DNA from: Deltaproteobacteria bacterium
GTDB lineage: Bacteria > Desulfobacterota > Syntrophia > Syntrophales > UBA5619
NCBI GenBank assembly: GCA_023487865.1
Contig: JAMDBG010000110.1
Span: 1-29,440, forward strand
Length of the DNA: 29,440 nt
Direction: 5' to 3'
Shown one piece after another: positions 10,119 through 18,394 of this stretch (the stretch's first letter is position 1; the number at the start of each line of letters is the position of its first letter). Below the pieces are notes generated by a model that was not told the DNA's origin, made no database searches, and saw nothing but the letters and a program-made list of their open reading frames with translations. A program made the translations under genes and the position numbers.

Positions 10119-12573
10119 ATGTAAACACCTTGTCGGCAGGATGATGAACCCCGGTGGGCGGGATGAACGCTTGCTGGTACCGGTTTTGTCTCCGCCGGAT
10201 TATTTCCTGGACCTCCTTTATCGGCCGATAATAGTGACTCAGGGAGTGGCGAATAATCTGATCCTTGAAATGGTGTTGCGGGATGTTCAGTTTTCCGAGG
10301 GTGTTGATGCGGAGGATGTCCGTATCGATGCGGACAACGGCCTCTCCCAATTTGAGACTCGTCAAATCGTTCGGAGTGACCATTTCCCGCAGGTCTTTGA
10401 CAAGATACCCGGCATCCTTCCGGTCAACGTTCATGATGATCGTCGTTCCGACGCTGGATAGGGCATCCACTTTCGTGTGGCCGAACTGGCTGAAGAAATG
10501 ATGGGCCAGGGTGATCCCAACCCCGAATTTTCTCGTTTCCGCAATCAGGTCTTCGAGGGTGTCCGTTACGAAGCGATGGGCTTCATCTACATAGATCTGA
10601 AAGGGTCGGCGTTGAGCCGCCGGGGTATCGCTTCTTCCGATGGCAGCAAGATGGAGCAGGGACAGAATGAAGCATCCCAGGATCTCCCGCACCTCCGAAC
10701 CGATGCCGGAGAGTTTCACCAAAAGGATCTTGCCCTCGTCCATGATCTGCCTGAAATCGATGAGGCTGTCCGGTTGCGACAGCATCAGGCCGGTTTTTCC
10801 CGACAGGAGGAGTTTTAGGATTCCTGGTTTCGGGGGATCGAATGCCTCGGAGGAGTAATTCCGAACGTGGTACTGCCAGAAACTTTTTGCCTCTTCGTTG
10901 TTCAAGACCTCCAGGATAACCTGCAACAGCGGTTCATCCTGGATCGTGCTTTTCTTGTCCCTTTTGAAAAGGAGGTTGGACAGGTCCTGAAACGTGCTTC
11001 CCGGGATGTGCAATAAGGCGTAAATGCCATGCCTGAGAAGGTGTTCCATCCGGTCACCCCATCCTTGTTGGAACACGGTCTTCATGGCCCCGATGATGTC
11101 ATCCGTTAGGCGGCTGATGTCCTGCCTTCTCGACCTTGTCAGGGGATTCCAGATGGGGATGTGGTCAGGAATATTGAGGTCGAAATAGACCGTCTTTTCA
11201 ATATGCTCCTGTGGGATGCAACACAGCAAATCGTCAATGAGATCCCCGTGGGGATCGATGACAACCACTCCAAATTTCCGTCTGATGTCATCAAGGATTA
11301 TGTGTGCCATGGTTGTGGTCTTCGACATACCCGATTTTCCGATGATGTGTGTTGAGCGGGGTTTCAGATAGAGAGGGATGCAGACGGGATGAGTCTGGCC
11401 GGTGTATTCATACGATCCGATAGGCGTTCCTTCATGAATGTCTTTATTTTGAATTGGCAGAGCCTTGATCACGTTGATCACTGGCATCCTGAATCCTAGG
11501 ATGTCTGCCTTGGGGATGTGTACAAGACCTGATAATTCCGCTGAATTGACCAGAAATCCCGGCCGATAGGTGAGGCCGAGTCGAAACATGGTCTTGATGT
11601 CATCGATGGACAAAATGGTGCGGTAGTCCCGGTCGGTTATGTATCTCATGGGCCTTCCGCCATGCTGGAACAGGTTGAAGAACGTACAGAGGGGTTTCAA
11701 AAGGGCAGAGGGAGCGCCGGCAGAGATGGCGCCTATCCGGCATGCGAGGCAAAAGAAGGGTTTGTCGTTGTGGGACTTGGTCTCCACGTCTTTGGCCATT
11801 TGTCTGAGATCCCCCGAAGGGGACTGTTGAAGGTATCTCTGTTGAGCCTGACCGCTCCTGAGTTTGCCGACAAATTCCATATCCAGGAGGGTCTCAACGT
11901 TTCGGTGCCAATTATGGTCGGGATGAACAGGCTGAAACAGGGCTTGGTAGAATCCCCAATCGGGTTCGGGAATGTTCATCAATGCAGCGATGAAGGACTG
12001 GTAGGGACTGATGATGAATTCATCCGGTCTGGTCAGCAAATGCGAATATGGGGATGGCGGATAATAATCCAGGAAGCCGATGCGATGATCGGCATCATCG
12101 ATTTGATCGAAAGCCTCCGGGGAAGGCGTTTCTGTCAGTTCGCCTCGCTCGAAGGAACCATGGTAGCTGGTATCAAGAAAGGGGATGTCGTCCCTATGGG
12201 CCAGAAACCCGATATGGATTTTCTCCCGGTTTCCGATGATCTCAAAACCGATACGATGGGATATTTGAGAGAGTTGCTTGAGAAATAACTCGGAATTGAG
12301 CCAGGCTGATTCCTCATTCGGGGAAAGCCAAATTTGCAGGCGCAACCATTCCTTTTCTTTGGGGATGGCCTCATAAGATTCTATCTCGTGAGGCACGCTA
12401 TCTTGGAAGTGAGGGAGGTATACAATAGGGTTGAACGGGGATTCGAGAGATACGGGGACGGGTGAAATCTGGGGGTCGCATCCCTTTTTGATTTCATCAA
12501 CAAGGAACCCTTCTATCCTTGCGTTGACTATCTGGGGCAGTGCCCGGGTAATGATTGCCCTCTCCGTGCTCAT
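10102..12573 (-). CDS. VirD4/HerA-like DNA-translocating ATPase
   Basis: Large (823 residues) P-loop ATPase of the FtsK/HerA/VirD4 superfamily, resembling conjugative coupling proteins of integrated elements. An N-terminal region of about 390 residues is unrecognised. The ATPase domain begins near 405: Walker A at 412-420 reads GKSGMSKTT, where the usual second glycine is serine; Walker B at 436-444 is VVVIDPHGD; later comes the IYVDEAHRF box followed by ETRKFGVGITLAHH, typical of the TraD/HerA group. No transmembrane helices are evident at the N-terminus, unlike many VirD4 proteins. The start has AAGGAGAT closely upstream. First gene of the operon with the 212-residue protein and nrdJ. It may pump element DNA during transfer or segregation. 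Confidence 0.85.
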   Translation of the reverse strand: MSTERAIITRALPQIVNARIEGFLVDEIKKGCDPQISPVPVSLESPFNPIVYLPHFQDSVPHEIESYEAIPKEKEWLRLQIWLSPNEESAWLNSELFLKQLSQISHRIGFEIIGNREKIHIGFLAHRDDIPFLDTSYHGSFERGELTETPSPEAFDQIDDADHRIGFLDYYPPSPYSHLLTRPDEFIISPYQSFIAALMNIPEPDWGFYQALFQPVHPDHNWHRNVETLLDMEFVGKLRSGQAQQRYLQQSPSGDLRQMAKDVETKSHNDKPFFCLACRIGAISAGAPSALLKPLCTFFNLFQHGGRPMRYITDRDYRTILSIDDIKTMFRLGLTYRPGFLVNSAELSGLVHIPKADILGFRMPVINVIKALPIQNKDIHEGTPIGSYEYTGQTHPVCIPLYLKPRSTHIIGKSGMSKTTTMAHIILDDIRRKFGVVVIDPHGDLIDDLLCCIPQEHIEKTVYFDLNIPDHIPIWNPLTRSRRQDISRLTDDIIGAMKTVFQQGWGDRMEHLLRHGIYALLHIPGSTFQDLSNLLFKRDKKSTIQDEPLLQVILEVLNNEEAKSFWQYHVRNYSSEAFDPPKPGILKLLLSGKTGLMLSQPDSLIDFRQIMDEGKILLVKLSGIGSEVREILGCFILSLLHLAAIGRSDTPAAQRRPFQIYVDEAHRFVTDTLEDLIAETRKFGVGITLAHHFFSQFGHTKVDALSSVGTTIIMNVDRKDAGYLVKDLREMVTPNDLTSLKLGEAVVRIDTDILRINTLGKLNIPQHHFKDQIIRHSLSHYYRPIKEVQEIIRRRQNRYQQAFIPPTGVHHPADKVFTYDDGF

Positions 12574-12760
12574 AGTATCTCCTTTCTATTGCTATAAGCG
12601 GCGGAAAAAGGGCTATCGTTTCAGTCGTTGTTTCTCCTTTCTATAGAGTCAGAGGTTGAATCGGTGGCTTAATGCTGTGGAACCTACATTGTTACGTATA
12701 GCAGAGGAAGCTATCAATAGCTGATTGACATTATCGTTCGAAGAATAGGTTAATCCACTT
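12574..12760. other. Gap between two minus-strand operons with a duplicated leader motif
   Basis: No gene is visible in these 187 bases. TCTCCTTTCTAT occurs at 12578-12589 and again at 12633-12644; on the minus strand it reads ATAGAAAGGAGA, so the ribosome-binding site of the ATPase gene is duplicated 55 bases upstream. No ATG follows the upstream copy. A short inverted repeat AGCTAT-CA-ATAGCT is near 12710-12723. The ATPase operon promoter probably lies here but I cannot place it. Confidence 0.4.
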
Positions 12761-13336
12761 TTACCTCACGGCGCGCCTGATCTCCATCACCAATTGAAAA
12801 TATTTCTCCAGTACACGAGGAAAATTGATTTTCAGATAAGCACCACCGCCGATCGTATATTCAGATGGCAGTATGTGACCAAATTTTCGTAAGAACTCAT
12901 CGACAGTTTCTTTTTTCTCGCCATCCGTTAAGGATTCCCAAAACCTCCAGATACGGGCCGAGATTTCCCTTCCACTGCGATCCTTCAGAATCATGGCAGC
13001 GACATCTTTGAGTAGCTTGTAAGTCCCACCGTCTTTGCCAGTGAGAATCTTTTCGTAGTTCCACTTCCAAGCATCCGGACCATGCCCTTCTTTCACAAGA
13101 TCTTCGTAGCGAGCCAACCAAAAATCCTTTTTAAAGGGAACATTCGATCCGAAATTGAGCACAACACTTTCTATGTGCCCAACAAACCTTGACATGTACT
13201 CCTGGTAATCCTCAAATGATTTTATTGGGTTATTGTTTCTGAATGAATTGAATGCATCATCGACGGCGGCGGATACCCGATCTATGGTTCGCGAAGGATC
13301 TATACTTTCCATAAGCGCTTCCAATCTTGTCGCCAT
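12761..13336 (-). CDS. Unknown protein, third copy of the GGxR-domain family
   Basis: A 191-residue protein of unknown function. Its second half (about 100-185) aligns by eye with the C-terminus of the Lon-like protein two genes upstream and with the neighbouring 193-residue protein: a G-x-x-GG pair (GKDGGTYKLL), a Val-rich helix, a Trp before a charged helix, and FGHILPSE followed by a long amphipathic helix to the end. It is the most divergent of the three. AAGGAGGAAAC precedes the ATG, and the gene begins 11 bases after its upstream neighbour stops. Last gene of the seven-gene operon. No catalytic motif, signal peptide or membrane segment is seen. Confidence 0.78.
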   Translation of the reverse strand: MATRLEALMESIDPSRTIDRVSAAVDDAFNSFRNNNPIKSFEDYQEYMSRFVGHIESVVLNFGSNVPFKKDFWLARYEDLVKEGHGPDAWKWNYEKILTGKDGGTYKLLKDVAAMILKDRSGREISARIWRFWESLTDGEKKETVDEFLRKFGHILPSEYTIGGGAYLKINFPRVLEKYFQLVMEIRRAVR

Positions 13337-13347
13337 TTGTTTCCTCC

Positions 13348-13929
13348 TTAAAATTTTCTGAATATTTTCGATGATCTTTTCAGTGCATCCATGAATGCCC
13401 TTATCAATTCATCGTAATTTTGAGCATATCTCTCGGGGTGAGCAGCATCAATCGACGATCCGAGAATATGCCTGTTGCGGTTGATGAACTGCCGGATGAT
13501 TTCTACTTTCTGAGGCCACGAAGTCGGATCGACATATCTGTTGAAGGCATGCCGAGTATAACGTTCGACCGACTCTTCCTTCAAACGGTCGGCAATGACA
13601 TCCAGGATGATTCTCATACCGCCATTTGTCCCGTCATTGGCATCTCTATAAGCGGACTGTAGACTCCCGCCATGGCGCTTGTACTCACTCTCCAAAATCT
13701 CACTGGCCCTCCCGGCCGCTTCAAAATGAGCAAGCCGACCGCCTTGAACAACGCACCTGCCGATGTGGTAGCTGTAATAATCGGCGATCCGATCGTTGAA
13801 TTCAGCGAAACTGGAAACGGTGTTTATCTTCAGGCTGTATGCGCCCCGAGCATTGTCATGAGTATTCCCTACGTTTCCTGCAATGGCAACTTCATCCAGA
13901 GCGGCGCAAAGATTATCTATCGAACTCAT
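13348..13929 (-). CDS. Unknown protein, second copy of the GGxR-domain family
   Basis: A 193-residue protein of unknown function. From about residue 38 it aligns with the C-terminal domain of the Lon-like protein encoded just upstream: SFAEFNDRIADYY matches DASEFNQAITSFY, GTNGGMRIILDVIAD matches GTKGGLRYIFDVMTD, then VDPTSWPQKVEI matches IDPLDWETKVNL, with HPERYA near the end matching EPEQLA. The C-terminus is basic (KRSSKIFRKF). AAGGAGGGT directly precedes the ATG, and the gene starts 15 bases after its neighbour. A free-standing copy of the Lon-fused domain suggests a partner, inhibitor or adaptor that can replace or cap that domain; this is inference. Confidence 0.82.
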   Translation of the reverse strand: MSSIDNLCAALDEVAIAGNVGNTHDNARGAYSLKINTVSSFAEFNDRIADYYSYHIGRCVVQGGRLAHFEAAGRASEILESEYKRHGGSLQSAYRDANDGTNGGMRIILDVIADRLKEESVERYTRHAFNRYVDPTSWPQKVEIIRQFINRNRHILGSSIDAAHPERYAQNYDELIRAFMDALKRSSKIFRKF

Positions 13930-13944
13930 TTTACCCTCCTTGGT

Positions 13945-15636
13945 TTAATGTTTTCTGAGCCAACGATCTATATCCCTTTCCCTTTCTGCCAGAAGCAGAA
14001 TTACTTCCTCCAAATGATGTGCGAGTTGCTCGGGTTCCATAGTCCTGAATGTATCGGGCAAATACCGACCATATTGTTTTTGGATATACGCCGACAGATT
14101 GACCTTCGTTTCCCAATCCAGCGGATCTATGGCCTCCTTCAAGATCATTTCTTTATATTTTCTTTTCCTACCCAATTGTTCCTGATCGGTCATCACATCG
14201 AAGATATAACGAAGGCCGCCCTTTGTGCCGAACTTCGCTTCAGCTAAAGCGGCTTCATAACCGCCTGCGTTTCGGAATGAATCCTCAATTCTATCGATTG
14301 CGTCGGCCGCAGCGGCGTCTCTTGAAACATGGCCCTCGGGTGACTGGGTGTGTCTCAACATGTGAATATAAAAGCTGGTGATTGCCTGATTGAATTCGGA
14401 GGCATCCTTAACTATAACGTTTTTTATCAAGTAGTCGGCCCGGGCGTCGTCCAGAGACTTTCCGATCTTTTGGGTAAGGCTCGTGTCGCTCAGTTCGTAG
14501 AAGATCTTTTTCAGAAACTGTCCTTCTTGATCCGGGTCGCTTGTTGGTGATAGCCCTTCTTCATCCTTGGTGTCGATTTTCTTTTCAAATTCATCCGGAG
14601 AGGTCAATTTATAGAGGGTCTGGACATCATTGTGGTCCGTCTGTTTGGCATATTGGGAAAGAGCAATGCACTGGTCAACCGACACGATGGGGAACAAACC
14701 GTCTAACCTTCGGGCTAATAGAGGCATGGACATGGTGAGACGGTATAGCTGTTCACCGAAGAATTGGGGATAGCGTTTCCTGCCAAGATGGAAATCGATG
14801 AAGGTCCTGATGATTGATTTAGCTTTTACAGCATCATCCTTCTGGAGGAAATCGCTTAAGGCATTCCAAAACCGCTTTTCGTTATCCTCCAATAGAAACA
14901 TAACGCTTCGATTCACGGGATTACTGAAATCCTTGAAGCCTGGCGCCGCATCAAAGAAGCCTTGGATGAGAGCGGCTGTGACGATGGATTCCTCGGGAAG
15001 GAATGCCTTTATCGCACCATGGATGTTCTCTACAGTTGTCAATTTGATCCGGCCTTTATTCTGGTATATGGATTTCTTGGCTTTGATGAATTCATCCTGC
15101 GGCATCAAGAGGGTTACAGACCGGTCTTTCTCAATCTCCGGGAAGAGGAATTCCGTGATGTTCCCCGAAGCGACTGCGGCCTCTATTTTCAATGGAATGT
15201 CTAATACCGGCGCGACATCTCCAGCCAACGATGCAATATGTCCCGTAGCGATGATATCCTGTCTCAGGGCCGTTTGTAGACTGGCCGACAGCATTACCAT
15301 AAATATCGGAAGGTCTGTGGAGAACCCAGATATTTTGATGCCTTTTCCCATTGTCGCCGTAGCACCAATATTTGAAACAGAGATGAGGAAATTTTGGATC
15401 GAAAGTTCAAGCGACTGGGTAATCTGGTCTATTATTGGAAGGATGACCGCTTCGATATGATTGAAGGCTTTATCATCCAGTTTAACAGGTCCGCGAAACT
15501 CCAGCCTTGTGTTTGAATCCACAGGTGTCTTTTGAGCGAAGATCTCCGTTATGATCGCGACGGCTTCCCCGGTTACCTGGGAAACGATGGCGGTCTTTGT
15601 TTTTCCTATGGCCGGGTCATCGTTTTTGTTTGCCAT
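13945..15636 (-). CDS. Lon-type (S16) protease-domain protein with C-terminal GGxR domain
   Basis: The N-terminal 200 residues resemble the proteolytic domain of Lon. S106 in GFSTDLPIF lies where Lon has its catalytic Ser, TGHIASLAGDV matches the Lon TGEI motif, and K150 in IPLKIEAAV matches the catalytic Lys of EKLLAA; the Ser-Lys distance (44) is close to that of E. coli Lon (43). No AAA+ ATPase domain is present. The middle (about 200-400) is unrecognised and helical. The C-terminal 150 residues (GTKGGLRYIFDV, DPLDWETKVNL, YGRYLPDTF) recur as two downstream proteins. Start choice is unsure: ATG 15636 or GTG 15657. It overlaps or abuts the upstream gene. Probably a regulated peptidase or a protein-binding relic of one. 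Confidence 0.78.
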   Translation of the reverse strand: MANKNDDPAIGKTKTAIVSQVTGEAVAIITEIFAQKTPVDSNTRLEFRGPVKLDDKAFNHIEAVILPIIDQITQSLELSIQNFLISVSNIGATATMGKGIKISGFSTDLPIFMVMLSASLQTALRQDIIATGHIASLAGDVAPVLDIPLKIEAAVASGNITEFLFPEIEKDRSVTLLMPQDEFIKAKKSIYQNKGRIKLTTVENIHGAIKAFLPEESIVTAALIQGFFDAAPGFKDFSNPVNRSVMFLLEDNEKRFWNALSDFLQKDDAVKAKSIIRTFIDFHLGRKRYPQFFGEQLYRLTMSMPLLARRLDGLFPIVSVDQCIALSQYAKQTDHNDVQTLYKLTSPDEFEKKIDTKDEEGLSPTSDPDQEGQFLKKIFYELSDTSLTQKIGKSLDDARADYLIKNVIVKDASEFNQAITSFYIHMLRHTQSPEGHVSRDAAAADAIDRIEDSFRNAGGYEAALAEAKFGTKGGLRYIFDVMTDQEQLGRKRKYKEMILKEAIDPLDWETKVNLSAYIQKQYGRYLPDTFRTMEPEQLAHHLEEVILLLAERERDIDRWLRKH

Positions 15637-16333
15637 GATTGAAGCGTATCTCTCCACTTTTCAGACCGGGGATAACCGCCATTGTCAGTTCTCCACCCAG
15701 CAGAGGATCAGAAACGGTAGGTCGGGCTGCAATGTCGTCTTCTTCAGTTTTCGCCGCCATGGGGAGGTCTTCATCGCCATATGCGTCCAGCCATATGAGG
15801 TGCGTCTTCAGTAGTTGATCTTCCCAAAGGACCCTCCCAGTGGATAGCCTTATGATATATTGTCCTGGATCAATGTTCATCAGCTTGATCGGCATTTCAG
15901 TGATAGCAAACGATGCAATCGGTTCGCCGTCCTTGAGGACCTCTATCCCCATTGGAGGGTGGGGTTCGATGAAATCGGCCAACTCCGATTTAATGCGCGC
16001 GTATTCGGTCTGCCATTTGTCGTTTTTTGCGAAGGATTCGATCAGGGCTTTTTTCTCTTCCTCGGAGCCTTCAAAGGAATCCGTGACCAGGTCGTTGATC
16101 AAGCTGTGGATGTCTTCGCGAATCAACTGCTCATGGTCGGGAGAGTTTTCCACATAGGCTTCGACAATTTTCCCCATGAATAACCGGAATTGAGCGAATC
16201 CCTCTTTGTATTCCTGTGTAACGCCGCGATCACGGATTTTCTTGAACGCTCCCATGAGCGCCACCTCGGGGTTATCGCTGCTCAAAGCATTATCGATAAT
16301 GGGAATGAAATAAAGTCGCTTACTGTCGCTCAT
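15617..16333 (-). CDS. Unknown protein with C-terminal beta-rich domain
   Basis: I cannot name this 238-residue protein. The first half is helical and acidic. The second half (about 125-238) looks like a compact beta domain: IEVLKDGEPIASF, then NIDPGQYIIRLSTGRVLWE, and LGGELTMAVIPGLKSGEIRF near the end. The PG-x-Y-x(4)-L-x-TGRVLWE pattern resembles small ligand- or carbohydrate-binding beta folds, but this is a weak resemblance. GAAGGAAGG precedes ATG 16333. It overlaps the stop of the upstream helix-turn-helix gene by 14 bases, and its own stop falls within the start region of the Lon-like gene, so it is in the middle of a tightly coupled operon. Confidence 0.78.
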   Translation of the reverse strand: MSDSKRLYFIPIIDNALSSDNPEVALMGAFKKIRDRGVTQEYKEGFAQFRLFMGKIVEAYVENSPDHEQLIREDIHSLINDLVTDSFEGSEEEKKALIESFAKNDKWQTEYARIKSELADFIEPHPPMGIEVLKDGEPIASFAITEMPIKLMNIDPGQYIIRLSTGRVLWEDQLLKTHLIWLDAYGDEDLPMAAKTEEDDIAARPTVSDPLLGGELTMAVIPGLKSGEIRFNHGKQKR

Positions 16334-17639
16334 TTTTCTGTCCTTCCTTCGGGCCAACAATTGTCAGGATGTCATCGATGTAACCCCCAAATCCAGAGCT
16401 CCTCACGGTTTCCATCAAAGTGGGATTTCCCGCCAGGACGCGGGTTGTATTAATCCAAAGATCGGGGATATCTGCTTTCGATAGCTGTTTCATATCCTCG
16501 TCCTTACGCCAGTCCGAACCGGCAAATCGGCTCATTGTTGCCTTGCTGAGGTTGAAATTACGGGCAACCTCGCTTAGATTGTATTGCCCATCCACCATGT
16601 CCGTGAATATCCGCTTCACCAGATTATAAACCCCTTCTTTTCCGAGGCTTCCTATAGCTGGCCGGAGATTTTCAAGGTTCTCTGACTTTTCCTTTGCAAC
16701 ATAGTCGCTTAGGCGATCGGTAAACTCATTCCCTTCTTCATATTCAATTGGGGGTTTGCCTTCAATTTTCAGCTCATCGGCAATTTCCTGATCATCCGTT
16801 AGAACGTCAGTGTTACGGGAAAATTCTTTAACAATCCAGGATTCGTCTTCCCTCCCGGATTCATTGAAGACTTCCAGATCATCCGTTCGAATATTAGCAC
16901 CACAGGGATACTTATTATCAATTATTGCTTGTATTCTATCTTTTTCATGGGGAGCATCTGGATTGACATCCGTTATATGATCTTCAAGCCATTTTCGTAA
17001 TTGCTCGGCGGTTAGGTAAGAGGGGCGGAAAAGGTAAATCTTCCGTCCTCCTACTTCCCAGGCATAGCGGGTTGAAGTCGTGTCACGTCGTTTGCACTCT
17101 TTCATGGATTTATTAAAATGTCCGATTACAAATTTCGTTGTAATCCTGGAAACTTCTTCTTCGATATTGGCCTCGGAGGTAATAGGGTTTTCACTCAGTT
17201 CCTTATCGATATTTATCAATAGTTGCTTGAAGTATTTTCTACAATCCACATTCCAGGTAAATCGTTTATTATCAGATGCATTTTTATCTGCCTTCACCGG
17301 TTTGAGATTCCGGGATGGAATGTTACGAAACTTGGCCAATGTCAGGTCGTATGCGTTATCTGAAACTTCACTCATATAGCTTTGGGTGAATTTATCTTCT
17401 TTCTCTCTTCGAATACTGCCGTCTTTCATAGCTCTGACGAATTCTGCCAAGCGCACCCATCTTCCTGAACAATAAAATAGGGTGCGCGTCTCATGAAAAA
17501 CGTGAAGAGCCAGCGTATCGGAATCTTCTGCGATTCTCCAAATAAGAGAAATAGTGGATTCTTTTTTCAGGGCATTCCAACGCGTGGTTTCAAGTTCATG
17601 GATATTCGGATGGATAGTGTCTGAATGTCTGTGCTCCAT
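16320..17639 (-). CDS. Helix-turn-helix protein of unknown function
   Basis: A 439-residue protein with a helix-turn-helix near residues 360-385 (YNLSEVARNFNLSKATMSRF), like the DNA-contact helices of sigma factors or resolvases. The N-terminal part has aromatic-rich segments (FYCSGRWVRLAEFVRAM, RYAWEVGGRKIYLFRP) in two similarly sized blocks; the region from about 240 to 330 is very acidic and probably flexible. No enzymatic motif is recognised. It could be the regulator of the seven-gene operon or a DNA-binding scaffold for the Lon-like protease. Only a weak AGGT precedes ATG 17639; the upstream gene stops 7 bases before, consistent with coupling. Confidence 0.8.
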   Translation of the reverse strand: MEHRHSDTIHPNIHELETTRWNALKKESTISLIWRIAEDSDTLALHVFHETRTLFYCSGRWVRLAEFVRAMKDGSIRREKEDKFTQSYMSEVSDNAYDLTLAKFRNIPSRNLKPVKADKNASDNKRFTWNVDCRKYFKQLLINIDKELSENPITSEANIEEEVSRITTKFVIGHFNKSMKECKRRDTTSTRYAWEVGGRKIYLFRPSYLTAEQLRKWLEDHITDVNPDAPHEKDRIQAIIDNKYPCGANIRTDDLEVFNESGREDESWIVKEFSRNTDVLTDDQEIADELKIEGKPPIEYEEGNEFTDRLSDYVAKEKSENLENLRPAIGSLGKEGVYNLVKRIFTDMVDGQYNLSEVARNFNLSKATMSRFAGSDWRKDEDMKQLSKADIPDLWINTTRVLAGNPTLMETVRSSGFGGYIDDILTIVGPKEGQKNERQ

Positions 17640-17646
17640 ATATGAC

Positions 17647-17949
17647 CTAAAATACCCCTTTCCCTTTGCCTTCCAGGAGCCATGACCTGGTGAGATTCTC
17701 CCGAAGGTAGTCGTCCGTATCGGCCAGTTTCTTGACCATCAGCAGGCGGTAAATCCCCGGTTCCGCTTTGTCCGTCTCTATCTTTGATATTGGAGCCAGG
17801 ACTGTTGGATATTCCCTTCTGGCGGTCCATATACCGGAATATTCATACATAGGGACCTCTAGACACTGTTCCTCCGATACAGAAGCAAGGCAACAGTCCC
17901 TCGATTCGGCAATTGGCAAATCCTCTAAGCTATGGGCGCCGAGCACCAT
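17647..17949 (-). CDS. Small unknown protein
   Basis: A 100-residue frame that begins 3 bases after the stop of the preceding small gene and ends 7 bases before the helix-turn-helix gene. A start at ATG 17850 (MYEYSGIWTARREY, 67 residues) has a better ribosome site, AGAGGT five bases upstream, so the true protein may be the shorter one. The C-terminus is charged and glycine-rich (LLEGKGKGVF). No known motif. Its position inside a closely spaced operon is the main support for it being a gene. Confidence 0.6.
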   Translation of the reverse strand: MVLGAHSLEDLPIAESRDCCLASVSEEQCLEVPMYEYSGIWTARREYPTVLAPISKIETDKAEPGIYRLLMVKKLADTDDYLRENLTRSWLLEGKGKGVF

Positions 17950-17952
17950 TTG

Positions 17953-18219
17953 TCACATGAATCCATACTGGCCGACGATCTCAACCGATCCCGCTAGATT
18001 TGAAAAGAAAAGTTGAGCTACACGGTCAGATGGCTGCTGGACTCGGTCCAGCAAAACATCAAGCAGTATGTTTTCTAAATACGGGCCGTGGGCGGTCTGT
18101 TTTGTCCTGGTTCGCATGACACCCGGCGGTTTGGAAAAGCTCAAACGGCTCAGCATCGGTGCCAAAGTGTCGGCACGATTGATTGAAATCAGCGGCGGGT
18201 AAGACTTGTAATCGGTCAT
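17953..18219 (-). CDS. Small unknown protein, first gene of the Lon-like operon
   Basis: An 88-residue protein with no recognisable domain. It is basic in the centre (GVMRTRTKQTAHGPYLENILLDVLLDRV) and ends in hydrophobic residues. GAGGAG three bases before the ATG is a good ribosome site. It is the first gene after the divergent promoter region and is followed by six genes in the same direction at spacings of under 20 bases or with overlaps. Could be a small regulator or adaptor; nothing in the sequence decides. Confidence 0.65.
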   Translation of the reverse strand: MTDYKSYPPLISINRADTLAPMLSRLSFSKPPGVMRTRTKQTAHGPYLENILLDVLLDRVQQPSDRVAQLFFSNLAGSVEIVGQYGFM

Positions 18220-18365
18220 ACGCTCCTCGGTATCAACAGAATGATGTCTCTATGGTGCTTCTATCCAACGTGCTGCGTTGCTTAGCCCTGGGTGGGGAAC
18301 ATCACGTGCTTATCCCCCTGGGATGGTGCTGAATTTATCGCTTGAAAAATATGATCATGTTAGCT

Positions 18366-18394
18366 ACTATACAATAAGAATTGATTTTTTTCAG
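18366..18394 (-). promoter_or_regulatory. Candidate sigma-70 promoter for the minus-strand operon
   Basis: On the minus strand CTGAAA (18394-18389) is followed after 17 bases by TATAGT (18371-18366), matching the -35 and -10 boxes at four and five of six positions. It would leave a leader of roughly 140 bases before the 88-residue gene. Prediction by eye only. Confidence 0.4.

Noticed and set aside
11662..12288. 208-codon plus-strand frame, and 220-codon frame at 14798-15460
   Set aside because: Both are antisense shadows of the ATPase and the Lon-like gene, with no motif or ribosome site.
17647..18219. Two small adjacent genes as a toxin-antitoxin pair
   Set aside because: Neither protein shows a toxin or antitoxin motif, and they run directly into a longer operon.
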